From Anaerolineae bacterium (GTDB lineage: Bacteria; Chloroflexota; Anaerolineae; Anaerolineales; Villigracilaceae), in contig DQGV01000094.1 in assembly GCA_003524705.1 (NCBI GenBank), positions 1 through 6,368 on the forward strand: DNA of 6,368 nt. Direction: 5' to 3'. Within the stretch, counting starts at the first letter, position 1, and every line of letters begins with the position of its first letter. The position numbers and the translations under genes are program-made. Below the pieces are notes generated by a model. It made no database searches. It was not told the origin of the DNA and saw only the letters and a list, made by a program, of their open reading frames with translations. Of the stretch, positions 6,178 to 6,368 are shown piece after piece.

Positions 6178-6368
<191 letters not shown>

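Overview
The window most likely comes from a member of the Chloroflexota, probably Anaerolineae. This is an inference from protein style only. The penicillin-binding protein ends in a Thr/Pro-rich 'TPTPTPPP'-type tail preceded by an Ig-like module, the overall composition is AT-leaning, and a zinc-ribbon protein sits beside housekeeping genes. No rRNA or other strong taxonomic marker is present apart from the first ~53 codons of rpoC.

Layout. Positions 1-1495 (minus strand) hold the N-terminal ~498 residues of a glycoside hydrolase of the (alpha/alpha)6 GH63 / mannosylglycerate-hydrolase-like kind; its C-terminus lies beyond the left edge. Positions 1496-1660 are a divergent intergenic region. 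It carries a consensus-like minus-strand promoter placed so that the hydrolase mRNA would be leaderless, a TATAAT box for the plus strand, and an unusual array of about ten 9-bp units that reverses orientation midway and contains a perfect 14-bp inverted repeat. Positions 1661-5961 (plus strand) hold a tight three-gene cluster with gaps of 11 and 9 bp: a MaoC-like hot-dog (R)-hydratase, a 1037-residue bifunctional class A penicillin-binding protein (PBP1A type), and a 238-residue protein joining an N-terminal zinc ribbon to a probable concanavalin-like beta-sandwich. Positions 5962-6210 are a regulatory gap with a near-perfect sigma70-type promoter and a strong leader hairpin. Positions 6211-6368 are the start of rpoC (RNA polymerase beta'), cut by the right edge.

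How the genes fit together. The three plus-strand genes are spaced like an operon, but only the PBP has a secure physiological role (peptidoglycan glycan-chain polymerisation and cross-linking). The acyl-hydratase may act in acyl-chain metabolism. The zinc-ribbon protein has no assignable function. rpoC appears to be transcribed from its own promoter with a ~140-nt leader and is not preceded by rpoB. I found no tRNA, rRNA, CRISPR array, insertion sequence or phage gene. No undescribed multi-gene system is evident. The most unexplained items are the 9-bp array, the rpoC leader hairpin and the zinc-ribbon/beta-sandwich protein.
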